A stretch of 13,558 bases of DNA, from the NCBI GenBank assembly GCA_964625225.1, contig CAZVAR010000108.1:1-13558 (forward strand), in the 5' to 3' direction. This document shows, one piece after another, positions 6,289 through 13,155 of this stretch (the stretch's first letter is position 1; every line of letters begins with the position of its first letter). Position numbers and translations under genes: made by a program. This DNA comes from CAZVAR01 sp964625225 (GTDB lineage Bacteria > Pseudomonadota > Alphaproteobacteria > JAJUGE01). Under the pieces are notes generated by a model. The model was not told where the DNA came from. It searched no databases and saw nothing but the letters and a program-made list of their open reading frames with translations.

Positions 6289-7902
6289 TCAATCGGAACT
6301 CGGTGCGGCGAAATGGGCACGCAGCGCGGCCTTCAGCACCTTGCCGTTGGCATTTCGCGGCAAGGCCTGCGGCGACACCGTAAAACTCTCCGGCACCTTA
6401 TAATCAGACAGGCGCTCCATGCAGAACGCACGCAGGCGTTCGGGCAAGCCCGCTGGCGCCGCCTCGGCGCGCGGCACTACGATGGCGTGTACCCGCTCGC
6501 CCAGCACGGGGTCCGGCCGCCCGATCACGGCAGCCTCAGCCACCTCCGGGTGCCCCATCAGCACGTTCTCGACCTCGACAGAATAGACCTTGTAGCCGGC
6601 GCGGTTGATCATGTCCTTGAGGCGGTCGAAGATGCGGACATAGCCTTCGGCGTCGATCGACCCGAGATCGCCCGACTTCCAGAAGCCGCCGGCGAAGGCG
6701 GCCGCGGTCGCCTCCGGATCGCGCCAATAGCCCGGCACCACCATCGGCCCGCCGATCCAAATCTCCCCGGGCTCCCCCGCAGAAACCTCCCGCCCATCCT
6801 CGTCCATAACCACTATCTCACCGCAAGGCACGGTGACGCCGACACTGTCCGCGTGGCCCGAAGTGCAGCCCGGCGGCATGATTGTAGCCGGCGAGGTGGT
6901 CTCGGTGGCGCCGTAGGCGTTCACCAGGGTAAGTCCAGGCAGCCGCCGCGCCAGCTCGGCGATCACCGCCTCCGGCATCGGTGCGCCGCCATAGCCGCCG
7001 ATGCTCCAGGCGGACAGATCGAAGCGGTCGAAGTCGGGGTCCATCAGGCAGAGGCTGTACATGGCCGGGACCAGGATCGCGTTCGTGCAACGCTCGGCGG
7101 CGGCCAGCTCGAGGAAGGCGTGCGCCCTGAAGGCCGGCATCAGGATCGTGCAGCCGGCGACGCGCAGCATGGCGGCGAACACGGCGACGAGACCGGTGAC
7201 GTGGCTCGCCGGCACGGCCAGGATGGCGCGGTCGCCCGCACGATAGCCGAGACACCCCTCATAGTGCATCGCCGAATGGACGATGTTGAGGTGGGTCAGC
7301 ATCGCCCCCTTCGGCCGCCCGGTGGTGCCGGAGGTATAGAGGAGGGTGCAGACATCCTCCTCGCCGATCGCCGCCTCCGGCGGAGGAGCAGTCGGTACGG
7401 CCAAATCCGTGAACGGCCGCACGCCGGGCACCGCACCGCCGCAGGTAAAGCGGAATTCGAGCTCCGGCAGCCCTTCGGGTACTTCCGCTGCCAGCTCGGC
7501 CTCGTGAACGAGCAGCCGCGCCCCGGAATGCCTGAGCACATAATCGTTCTCCGGCCGCCGCATACGGACGTTGAGCGGTACCGAGATCGCGCCGAGCCGG
7601 GCGCAGGCGAGGACCAGCGGCAGGAATTCGAGCCGGTTGGCGAGCGACAGCGCCACCCGATCGCCACGGCCGATGCCGAGCGCGGCGAGGTTGCCGGCAA
7701 CATGGTCCACCAGGCCGTCGAGCTGCCGGTAGGTCATCCGCTCGGCACCGAGCACCTGTGCCTCGCCGTCGGGGTTGGCGGCGACGGCCGCGCGGAACAG
7801 CGCGTCGAGATGCGGCGGCCGGTCGGCGAAACAGGCGAACACGCGGTCGCCGAAATAGAGCTCGCGGCGGATGCGGAAGGGAACGGGATGGAACCGGCTC
7901 AT
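6289..7902 (-). CDS. AMP-forming acyl-CoA ligase (ANL superfamily)
   Basis: A 537-residue adenylate-forming enzyme that activates a carboxylic acid to its acyl-adenylate and then to the CoA thioester. The core motifs are in order: the phosphate-binding loop YTSGTTGRPKG (189-199), YGATE (330-334), SGD with Asp412 that holds the ATP ribose, the hinge region FDRLKDMINRAGYKVY, and the C-terminal PRNANGK with Lys521, the lysine needed for adenylation. The length is normal for fatty- or aromatic-acid ligases. The N-terminus FRIRRELYFGDRVF is a slightly long lead before the fold. The start ATG at 7902 overlaps the CobW stop as ATGA (7899-7902), a sign of translational coupling. Its position between a ring-opening type hydrolase and a TRAP acid importer fits CoA activation of an imported or hydrolysis-derived acid. 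The specific acid cannot be read from the sequence. Confidence 0.95.
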   Translation of the reverse strand: MSRFHPVPFRIRRELYFGDRVFACFADRPPHLDALFRAAVAANPDGEAQVLGAERMTYRQLDGLVDHVAGNLAALGIGRGDRVALSLANRLEFLPLVLACARLGAISVPLNVRMRRPENDYVLRHSGARLLVHEAELAAEVPEGLPELEFRFTCGGAVPGVRPFTDLAVPTAPPPEAAIGEEDVCTLLYTSGTTGRPKGAMLTHLNIVHSAMHYEGCLGYRAGDRAILAVPASHVTGLVAVFAAMLRVAGCTILMPAFRAHAFLELAAAERCTNAILVPAMYSLCLMDPDFDRFDLSAWSIGGYGGAPMPEAVIAELARRLPGLTLVNAYGATETTSPATIMPPGCTSGHADSVGVTVPCGEIVVMDEDGREVSAGEPGEIWIGGPMVVPGYWRDPEATAAAFAGGFWKSGDLGSIDAEGYVRIFDRLKDMINRAGYKVYSVEVENVLMGHPEVAEAAVIGRPDPVLGERVHAIVVPRAEAAPAGLPERLRAFCMERLSDYKVPESFTVSPQALPRNANGKVLKAALRAHFAAPSSD

Positions 7903-8954
7903 GCTCTCATGCTCTCCATGTGCGCGACGGCAGCGCCCACGTCCGCCACGACCATGTCGAACAGGATCTCCACCCAATCCTGCGGAACCTCGCGCAGGAC
8001 GAGCGCGAGCCGGCTGCGCCGGTCCGGCGACGGCCAGCGGGGCAGCCAGGCGGGCGGGTGAAACACGTGCTGCACGCCGTGGATCACGGCGGGCCGGCCA
8101 CGGCTCTCGGCGATCCCGACGATGCCCTTGAGCCGCAGCAGCCGCTCGCCGCAATTCTCGGCCAGCGCCTGGAGAAAGAGGGTCAGCGCCACGGCCGGGA
8201 TCGGCTCCTCGCGGATGAGACAGACCGCAGCGATGCCGTGGGTGTGGCCGCCGGGATCGAGGGCGTCCCCGCCGGTTCTCCTGCCCCCTTTGCCGTCGAG
8301 ATGACGGAGCGGGCCGGAGGCCCGTGCTTCCAGCAACGAGGGGTCGATATCCCCCTTCACCGCAGAGAGGATCGGCGCCTCGGAGTTGAGCGCCGCCAAG
8401 TGCCGCCGCAGCCCTGCCGGTTCGGGAACGAGGTCCGTCTTCGTCAGCAGCAGTCGATCGGCCACGGCCACCTGCTTCACGGCCTCGGGATACCGGCCGA
8501 GGCTTGCGAGACCGTTGACCGCATCCACCAGAGTGATCACTCCGTCCAGCCGCAATGCCTCGGCGAGCAGATCGTCGAGCATCAACCCCTGCAGGATCGG
8601 CGCCGGGTCGGCAAGGCCGCTCGTCTCGATCACGACGCGATCGAAAGGCGGCACGGCGCCGGCCGCACGTCGGGCAAGCAGGTCGGCCAGTGTCCGCGCC
8701 AGGTCGCCGCGCACCGCGCAGCAGAGGCAGCCGGTGTCGAGCGTGACGATCTGTTCGTCGCTCGCCTCCACCAGCTCATGATCGAGCCCGACCTCGCCGA
8801 ATTCGTTCACGATGATAGCGGTACGGGCCATGCCGGGATGGCGCAGCATGGCTGCGAGCAGCGTGGTCTTGCCGCTTCCGAGGAAGCCGGTGATGACCGA
8901 GACCGGCAGTGGCGGCGTGTCGCGGCCCGGTAGCGATACGTCGTCAGGCATCAT
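7899..8954 (-). CDS. CobW-family GTP-dependent metal-handling protein
   Basis: A 351-residue G3E-class GTPase. Visible motifs are the P-loop GFLGSGKT (23-30), VNEFGEVGLD (49-58), the metal-binding GCLCC (Cys76, Cys78, Cys79), the Walker-B-type ETSGLADP (110-117) and the guanine-specificity motif TKTD (171-174; NKxD in most relatives). A C-terminal CobW_C-like domain follows from HTHGIA to the end. Family members deliver zinc, cobalt or other metals to target enzymes. There are no cobalt-chelatase or nitrile-hydratase genes here; the nearest metalloenzyme is the dihydropyrimidinase-like hydrolase two genes upstream, which is a plausible client (inference). The start is either ATG at 8954 or the adjacent one at 8951, so it overlaps the end of the upstream small gene by 11 or 8 bases; no clear Shine-Dalgarno is seen, consistent with coupling. 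Its own stop overlaps the ligase start. Confidence 0.93.
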   Translation of the reverse strand: MMPDDVSLPGRDTPPLPVSVITGFLGSGKTTLLAAMLRHPGMARTAIIVNEFGEVGLDHELVEASDEQIVTLDTGCLCCAVRGDLARTLADLLARRAAGAVPPFDRVVIETSGLADPAPILQGLMLDDLLAEALRLDGVITLVDAVNGLASLGRYPEAVKQVAVADRLLLTKTDLVPEPAGLRRHLAALNSEAPILSAVKGDIDPSLLEARASGPLRHLDGKGGRRTGGDALDPGGHTHGIAAVCLIREEPIPAVALTLFLQALAENCGERLLRLKGIVGIAESRGRPAVIHGVQHVFHPPAWLPRWPSPDRRSRLALVLREVPQDWVEILFDMVVADVGAAVAHMESMRA

Positions 8955-9264
8955 CCGGAAGGGCCGGCGCCGGCGCGATGACGAGCCGGCCAGGGGGCCG
9001 GTCGGGATCCACCACGTTACGGATCTCGCGCAGCACGCCGACGATCGACGGATGAAAGCGGCCCGGCTCCGGGGCAAGGGTCGAGACGCACCAGCCCGGT
9101 GCACCGTCCGGACCGGTGGCGCGTCTCACCGAAACCGTGCCCCCGTCTGCAGTCCGCAGCACCGCCACGCCGCCAGCGGCCTCGACCCCGCCGGCGACAC
9201 CCCATACGCTCAAGCTGCCGCGCAGCAGGGCCACGAGCGGGTCGCGTTCCGTCGTCGTGAACAT
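8944..9264 (-). CDS. Uncharacterised 106-residue protein between hydrolase and CobW
   Basis: I do not recognise this family. The protein starts MFTTTERDPL at an ATG two bases after the hydrolase stop (TAA, two bases, ATG) and ends inside the start of the CobW gene, so it is almost certainly translated with both. It has no signal peptide or membrane segment. The first half (about 12-48) has alternating hydrophobic and small residues with several glycines (SVWGVAGGVEAAGGVAVLRT, then GGTVSVRRA), suggesting a small beta-rich unit. The C-terminal half contains a likely amphipathic helix (SIVGVLREIRNVV) followed by a short strand (GRLVIAP) and a proline-rich tail. There is one cysteine (Cys59) and a single histidine. 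The extent of the frame upstream (to 9396) overlaps the hydrolase and looks like its shadow, so the short version is preferred. Possible roles are a small subunit or assembly partner of the hydrolase, or an adaptor for the GTPase. Confidence 0.72.
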   Translation of the reverse strand: MFTTTERDPLVALLRGSLSVWGVAGGVEAAGGVAVLRTADGGTVSVRRATGPDGAPGWCVSTLAPEPGRFHPSIVGVLREIRNVVDPDRPPGRLVIAPAPALPDDA

Positions 9265-9266
9265 GA

Positions 9267-10694
9267 TTACAGCCGCGGTCCGGATCGAATCGCGTCCGGG
9301 ACGGCGCGCGGGAGATACTGCCCGTCGGCGAGATCGCCGTGAAAGCGGCCGTCCTCCACGACGACCTTCCCTCGCAGGATGGTCATCACCGGCCAAGCCT
9401 GGACCTCGCGGCCCTCCCAGGGGCTGTAGTCGGTCTCGTGCAGCTCCGCCGCGCGCACGGTCCGCGTCTCGGACGGGTCGAGGATGGTAATGTCGGCGTC
9501 ACTGCCCGGGGCAATGGCGCCCTTACGTGGGTACAGGCCCATGATCTTCGCCGCATTGGTCGAGACGAGATCGACGAAGCGCTCCAGGCTGTAGCCGCGT
9601 TTGCCGACCGTTTCGGTGTACATGACTCCGAGCCGCGGCTCGACGCCGGCATTGCCGCCGGTGGTGTCGTCGATGCGCTTGCCCATCACCTTCACCGCCA
9701 GCGAGCAGCAGATCTCATCCGTGGCGACGCAGTTGATGGCACCCGACAGCGTGCCGTCCCACAGCGCCTGCTGGTCGGCCTTCGACTTCAGCGACGGGTA
9801 GGTGTGATAGATCTGGCCGTTGGGCCGTCTGTAATCCTCGCTCGTGTAAAGCATGTACTGGTGCAGCGTCTCGCCGTAGATCGGGAAGCCGCGGGCACGC
9901 GATTCCGCGATCGCTGCCACGCCCGAGGCGGCGCTGACATGCATCATATAGAGCGCCATGCCCGGTACGTTCTCGGCAAGGCGGATGATACGGCGGAAGG
10001 ACAGATCCTCCGACAGCGTGTTGTGCACCTCCGCCATGTGCTCGAAACCGGTGCGACCCTCCGCGATCAGCTTGCCGTACATGTGCATGACGATGTCGTT
10101 GTCCTCGGCGTGGATGACGCCGAGACCACCGGCACCGCTGAGCGCCTTGAACACCTCCCAGATGTCGCCGAACCGGACCATGCGGCCGCGGCGCGAGGGC
10201 GTGATGTCGGTCGTGAAGATCTTCACGCTGGGATAGCCGGCCTGCACCATTTCCGGCAGTTCGCCGACGATCGAGGCCGGAATCTCGCCTTGCAGCATCA
10301 CATGGTAGGCATAGTCGCAATGGCACCGGCCGGCCCACGCCTCGTCGCGCTTCGCGATCGCTTGCTGCAACGTGAGCCCCGGCGACCAGACGGCGAAATC
10401 GATCAGGGTCGTGGTGCCGCCCCACAGCGCGGCGCGGCTGACCTGCTCCGGTCCCGCGGTCAGGCCGGCAGTGCCGTCGGGTAGCGGCAGGTGCCACGCA
10501 CAGTGGACATGCGGGTCGATGCCGCCGGGCATGACGATCCTGCCGGTCGCGTCGACGATGCGGCCGATGTCGTTGCCGCCGAGCGCGCCGGCTGCGGCGA
10601 CGGCAGCGATCTTTCCCTCGGCAATGCCGACATCGTAGGCACCCGCCCCGTGCGGCGTGACGACGGTGCCGCCGCGGATGACCAGATCGAGCAT
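9267..10694 (-). CDS. Dihydropyrimidinase/hydantoinase-like amidohydrolase
   Basis: A 475-residue cyclic amidohydrolase of the dihydropyrimidinase group, a binuclear metal enzyme that opens cyclic amide or imide rings. The metal ligands are all present: His62 and His64 in DPHVHC, Lys158 (the lysine that is carboxylated in the family) in SVKIF, His195 in IHAED, His252 in MHVSAASG and Asp326 in VATDE. GETLHQYML (274-282) corresponds to the usual GETCPQYL. Three places depart from D-hydantoinases as I remember them: the tyrosine five residues after the lysine is Asp163; the SPPLR stretch reads YPSLK (299-303); and the residue after the metal aspartate is Glu327 where TDH is common. The enzyme should bind two metals, but its substrate is probably not a plain hydantoin or dihydropyrimidine. 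GGGAGGGAG precedes the ATG at 10694. The next gene starts two bases after its stop. Confidence 0.92.
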   Translation of the reverse strand: MLDLVIRGGTVVTPHGAGAYDVGIAEGKIAAVAAAGALGGNDIGRIVDATGRIVMPGGIDPHVHCAWHLPLPDGTAGLTAGPEQVSRAALWGGTTTLIDFAVWSPGLTLQQAIAKRDEAWAGRCHCDYAYHVMLQGEIPASIVGELPEMVQAGYPSVKIFTTDITPSRRGRMVRFGDIWEVFKALSGAGGLGVIHAEDNDIVMHMYGKLIAEGRTGFEHMAEVHNTLSEDLSFRRIIRLAENVPGMALYMMHVSAASGVAAIAESRARGFPIYGETLHQYMLYTSEDYRRPNGQIYHTYPSLKSKADQQALWDGTLSGAINCVATDEICCSLAVKVMGKRIDDTTGGNAGVEPRLGVMYTETVGKRGYSLERFVDLVSTNAAKIMGLYPRKGAIAPGSDADITILDPSETRTVRAAELHETDYSPWEGREVQAWPVMTILRGKVVVEDGRFHGDLADGQYLPRAVPDAIRSGPRL

Positions 10695-10724
10695 ACCGCT
10701 CCCTCCCGGCCGTTCGTGTCGTTG

Positions 10725-10762
10725 CCCCTATGGTCGGCCCGCGCAAGCGCGGACGCAAGGGG
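10725..10762 (-). other. Nested hairpin in the gap before the hydrolase gene
   Basis: Immediately after the stop of the NMT1-like gene, CCCCT (minus strand, 10762-10758) can pair with AGGGG (10729-10725). The pair encloses CCGCG (10752-10748) and CGCGG (10743-10739) around the four-base loop CTTG. No T-run follows, so an RNA-stability or processing stem is more likely than a terminator. Confidence 0.4.
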
Positions 10763-11680
10763 TCAAAGGCCGCTCGCCTCCGCCAGCGCCCGCTCGGCAA
10801 GCCGCGGATCGACACAGGTTTCGTAGGCTGCGCCGCGCCGGAGGGCTCCGCCCGAGAGCATTGCCGCCCGCAACCGCTCAAAGCCCTCGCTCCTCAGCAC
10901 GGGGTCACGGCCGTACAGCCCGTGAGCCTTGTAGCGATCTATCGCCGCCGCGAACACCGGCCGCGGCACGTCCGGGAAGTAGGACCCGACCGCCTCGGCA
11001 ATCGTACCGCCGTCACTGGCCTGCACCCAGTCCAGCGTCCGGCTGATCGCCCTCACCATCGCCAGCAGTTCGCTCTCCTTCTCTGCCAGCACCCGCCGCC
11101 GCGTGTTGAGCGAGGTGTAGGCGGTGAGACCACGGTCGGCAGCGGCGTACCAGACATGGCCGAGGCCGAGACGGACCAACTCTTCCGCATGGGGCTGGAA
11201 GAGCTGGACCGCGTCGAGTTCACCGCGGCGCAGGGCAGCGCAATTGTCCGACATCGTCCGATCCGCGACCCGGTCCAGGCCACCGGGATCGACGCCCGCG
11301 CGGCGCAGATCGTCCTGGAGACAGAGCCAGGGCGTCGGCACTTCCGACACAGTGCCGAGCCGGCAGTCGCGCAGTTCTTCGAGCCGGAATCCGGGGCGCG
11401 GCCTGCGGCCGATCAGGAAGAACGGATCGCGGCAGACCACCTCGCAAAAGCAGACGAGATCGCAATCCGGGTCCGCCTCGTGCGCGAGCAGCACGCGTAG
11501 GGGGCCACCCCAGATCACGTCGGCCGTGCCGTCGCGCAAGCATTCCATGGCGAACCCCGGCGCGGGGGAATTGATCAGCCGCACCTCGACCCCCTCCCGC
11601 TCGTAGAAGCCGAGAGCGTGGGCCGCGTAGAAGGGGGCATAGAAGAGCGCGCGGAAGTTCTCGCAGAGGGTAATAGGCAT
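10763..11680 (-). CDS. NMT1/THI5-like substrate-binding domain protein without signal peptide
   Basis: A 305-residue protein with the two-lobed binding-protein fold of the NMT1/THI5 group (ABC import of pyrimidine precursors, taurine-type or nitrate-type ligands, or HMP synthesis in fungi). Supporting segments are LFYAPFYAAHALGFYEREGVEVRL split over 12-35, CLRDGTADVIWGGPLRVL (47-64), LEELRDCRLGT, and RRGELDAVQLFQPHAE. It starts directly with PITLCENFRA. The in-frame codons upstream of the ATG at 11680 encode Arg/Gly/Pro-rich sequence with no hydrophobic run, so a signal peptide is lacking and the protein should stay in the cytoplasm or need another export route. GGGGGAA lies five bases before the start. 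A cysteine cluster, Cys73, Cys77, Cys79 and Cys83 (VCFCEVVC), stands out. It could be an intracellular ligand sensor, an enzyme, or an exported binding protein using an unusual route. Confidence 0.82.
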   Translation of the reverse strand: MPITLCENFRALFYAPFYAAHALGFYEREGVEVRLINSPAPGFAMECLRDGTADVIWGGPLRVLLAHEADPDCDLVCFCEVVCRDPFFLIGRRPRPGFRLEELRDCRLGTVSEVPTPWLCLQDDLRRAGVDPGGLDRVADRTMSDNCAALRRGELDAVQLFQPHAEELVRLGLGHVWYAAADRGLTAYTSLNTRRRVLAEKESELLAMVRAISRTLDWVQASDGGTIAEAVGSYFPDVPRPVFAAAIDRYKAHGLYGRDPVLRSEGFERLRAAMLSGGALRRGAAYETCVDPRLAERALAEASGL

Positions 11681-11697
11681 GGACGTTCCCCCGGGGC

Positions 11698-11767
11698 GCG
11701 GGCGCCTTTGCCCGCCTGGTTCTCCGGCCGCGAGCTGGAATGGAGCGGACCCGAAGACCCGCGCTCC
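11698..11767 (-). other. Gap between HisD-like and NMT1-like genes with two small stems
   Basis: The 91-base gap (11681-11771) holds two possible stems. GCGGGC (11698-11703) pairs with GCCCGC (11710-11715) around a six-base loop. GGAGCG (11742-11747) pairs with CGCTCC (11762-11767) around 14 bases, right after the upstream stop codon. Neither is followed by a clear T-run, so they may be chance in GC-rich DNA or minor processing signals. Confidence 0.25.
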
Positions 11768-11771
11768 GGCC

Positions 11772-13052
11772 CTATTCGTTCCGCGGCGCGTAGCGCGTGT
11801 ACCGCACGTCCGCCGTGATCTTGTGCGCCAGCATGCCCTCCGCCTCGCAGATACGAGCCATGATCGGAGCGATCCTCCGGCTCGCCTCGGGCGTGAGCCG
11901 CTGCCAAGTGACGGTCTTGAGGAACTTGCCCACCCAGAGGCCGCCGGTGTAGCGGGCGGCGCGCCCGGTGGGCAGCGTGTGGTTGGTGCCGACACCCTTG
12001 TCGCCGTACGCGACCGTGCTCTCTTCGCCGACGAACAGGCTGCCGTAGTTGCGGAGGTTCGCGAGATAGTAGTCGTCGCGCGCCGTCAGCACCTCTAGAT
12101 GCTCCGGCGCATATTCGTCACTCACCTCGATCGCCTCGTCGTCGTCGTCCACCACGACGACCTCGCCATTGTTGCGCCAAGCTGCACCGGCGACCGCGGC
12201 GGTCGGCAGAGTCTCGAGCTGCCGATCGATCTCCGCCATGACCGCCTCACCGAAGGCGCGCGAGGTGGTGACGAGCCAAGCCGGGCTGTCCGGCCCATGC
12301 TCCGCTTGGCCCAGCAGATCGGTCGCGACCAGGGCGGGGTCCGCGGTCTCGTCGGCGATCACCAGGATCTCGGTCGGCCCGGCGAGCAGGTCGATGCCGG
12401 TGACGCCGAACAGCTGTCGCTTCGCTTCGGCGACGTATGGATTGCCGGGGCCAGTGATCATGTCCGCGGCAGGCATCCCGAGGCAGCCATGCGCCATCGC
12501 CGCGAGCGCCTGCACGCCGCCGAGATTGTAGATCGCGTGCGCTCCGGCCCGGTGCAGCGCGTAGAGCGTATGCGGGTACATGCCGTCGGCATCGCGCGGC
12601 GGGGCGCAGCCGACAATATGCTCGACGCCCGCGACGGCCGCGGTGCCGACGCTCATGATCGCACCGGCGACCAGCGGATATTTGCCGCCGGGCACGTAGC
12701 AGCCGACCGACTTCACGGGGATATGCTTGTGACCGAGGATCACGCCGGGCTGCATCTCGGTCTCCAGGTCCTGCATGGTCGCGCGCTGCCGCCGCGCGAA
12801 CTCCTGAACCTGGGCGAGGCTATAGTCGTAGTCTTCTTTGAAGGTCTCCGGCAGATCGCGGGCGACCTGCCGGATGCGATCCTCAGAGACGCGGAACTCC
12901 GGGGATTCCCACCTGTCCAGCTCGCGCGCATAGCGGCGGATCGCGTCGTCCCGATCCCGCGCGATGTCGTCGAGCATCCGCCGAACCGTCTCCTCGACTT
13001 GGCGGCGATCGACGGCCGGCGTCTCGCTGGCGCGCTTGAGATAGGTTCGCAT
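11772..13052 (-). CDS. Histidinol dehydrogenase family (HisD/HpsN-like) NAD-dependent dehydrogenase
   Basis: A 426-residue zinc- and NAD-dependent alcohol dehydrogenase of the HisD family. The four zinc ligands are present: Gln249 and His252 (GQAEHG), Asp351 (YGDKGVGTNHTLPT) and His410 (AEGMLAHK). The catalytic pair Glu317-His318 is in YAPEHLEV. Other family blocks are GCYVPGGKYPL (117-127), GGVQALAAMAHG, ITGPGNPYVAEAK and LLAGPTEILVIAD. The enzyme oxidises a primary alcohol in two steps to a carboxylate. No histidine-biosynthesis gene is nearby, and the block HGPDSPAW differs from typical HisD HD/GPDAQ, so a catabolic paralog is likely. One known role of such paralogs is HpsN, which oxidises dihydroxypropanesulfonate, but the other genes of that pathway are not seen here, so I leave the substrate open. 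GGGAGC precedes the ATG at 13052. A tandem repeat lies 37-60 bases upstream, and the next gene upstream ends 103 bases away. Confidence 0.93.
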   Translation of the reverse strand: MRTYLKRASETPAVDRRQVEETVRRMLDDIARDRDDAIRRYARELDRWESPEFRVSEDRIRQVARDLPETFKEDYDYSLAQVQEFARRQRATMQDLETEMQPGVILGHKHIPVKSVGCYVPGGKYPLVAGAIMSVGTAAVAGVEHIVGCAPPRDADGMYPHTLYALHRAGAHAIYNLGGVQALAAMAHGCLGMPAADMITGPGNPYVAEAKRQLFGVTGIDLLAGPTEILVIADETADPALVATDLLGQAEHGPDSPAWLVTTSRAFGEAVMAEIDRQLETLPTAAVAGAAWRNNGEVVVVDDDDEAIEVSDEYAPEHLEVLTARDDYYLANLRNYGSLFVGEESTVAYGDKGVGTNHTLPTGRAARYTGGLWVGKFLKTVTWQRLTPEASRRIAPIMARICEAEGMLAHKITADVRYTRYAPRNE

Positions 13053-13088
13053 GGACAGCTCCCGGGCTCCCGACCTGACGCTTCGCCT

Positions 13089-13111
13089 TTATAGCCGATC
13101 TTATAGCCGAT
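13089..13111 (-). repeat. Tandem 11-base repeat upstream of the HisD-like gene
   Basis: TTATAGCCGAT occurs at 13089-13099 and again at 13101-13111, a 12-base period. Read on the minus strand it gives two ATCGGCTATAA units. These are the most A/T-rich bases in a GC-rich neighbourhood, and each contains a TATAA(A/G) that could act as a -10 element. A regulator binding two adjacent half sites, or a promoter, are both possible. No convincing -35 element was found. Confidence 0.45.
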
Positions 13112-13155
13112 TTCGGCGATGCCGCAGCCCTCCGGGCGTGTCGCCCCGCAGCGGA

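Noticed and set aside
6160..8061. A very long open frame on the plus strand opposite the acyl-CoA ligase.
   Set aside because: It is rich in Arg, His and Gly with no family motif, and it lies opposite a ligase with every catalytic motif intact. Long antisense frames are expected in GC-rich coding DNA.
7899..8954. Assigning the CobW-type gene to cobalamin synthesis or nitrile hydratase activation.
   Set aside because: No cobalamin or nitrile hydratase genes are present, and the CobW family serves many metals and clients.
11681..11995. A longer start for the NMT1-like gene that might carry a signal peptide.
   Set aside because: The added 105 residues overlap the HisD-like gene, are Arg/Gly/Pro-rich, and contain no hydrophobic export segment.
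11772..13052. Naming the HisD-like gene hpsN and the locus a dihydroxypropanesulfonate pathway.
   Set aside because: The family match alone does not set the substrate, and neither the partner dehydrogenases nor a sulfo-lyase were recognised in the window.
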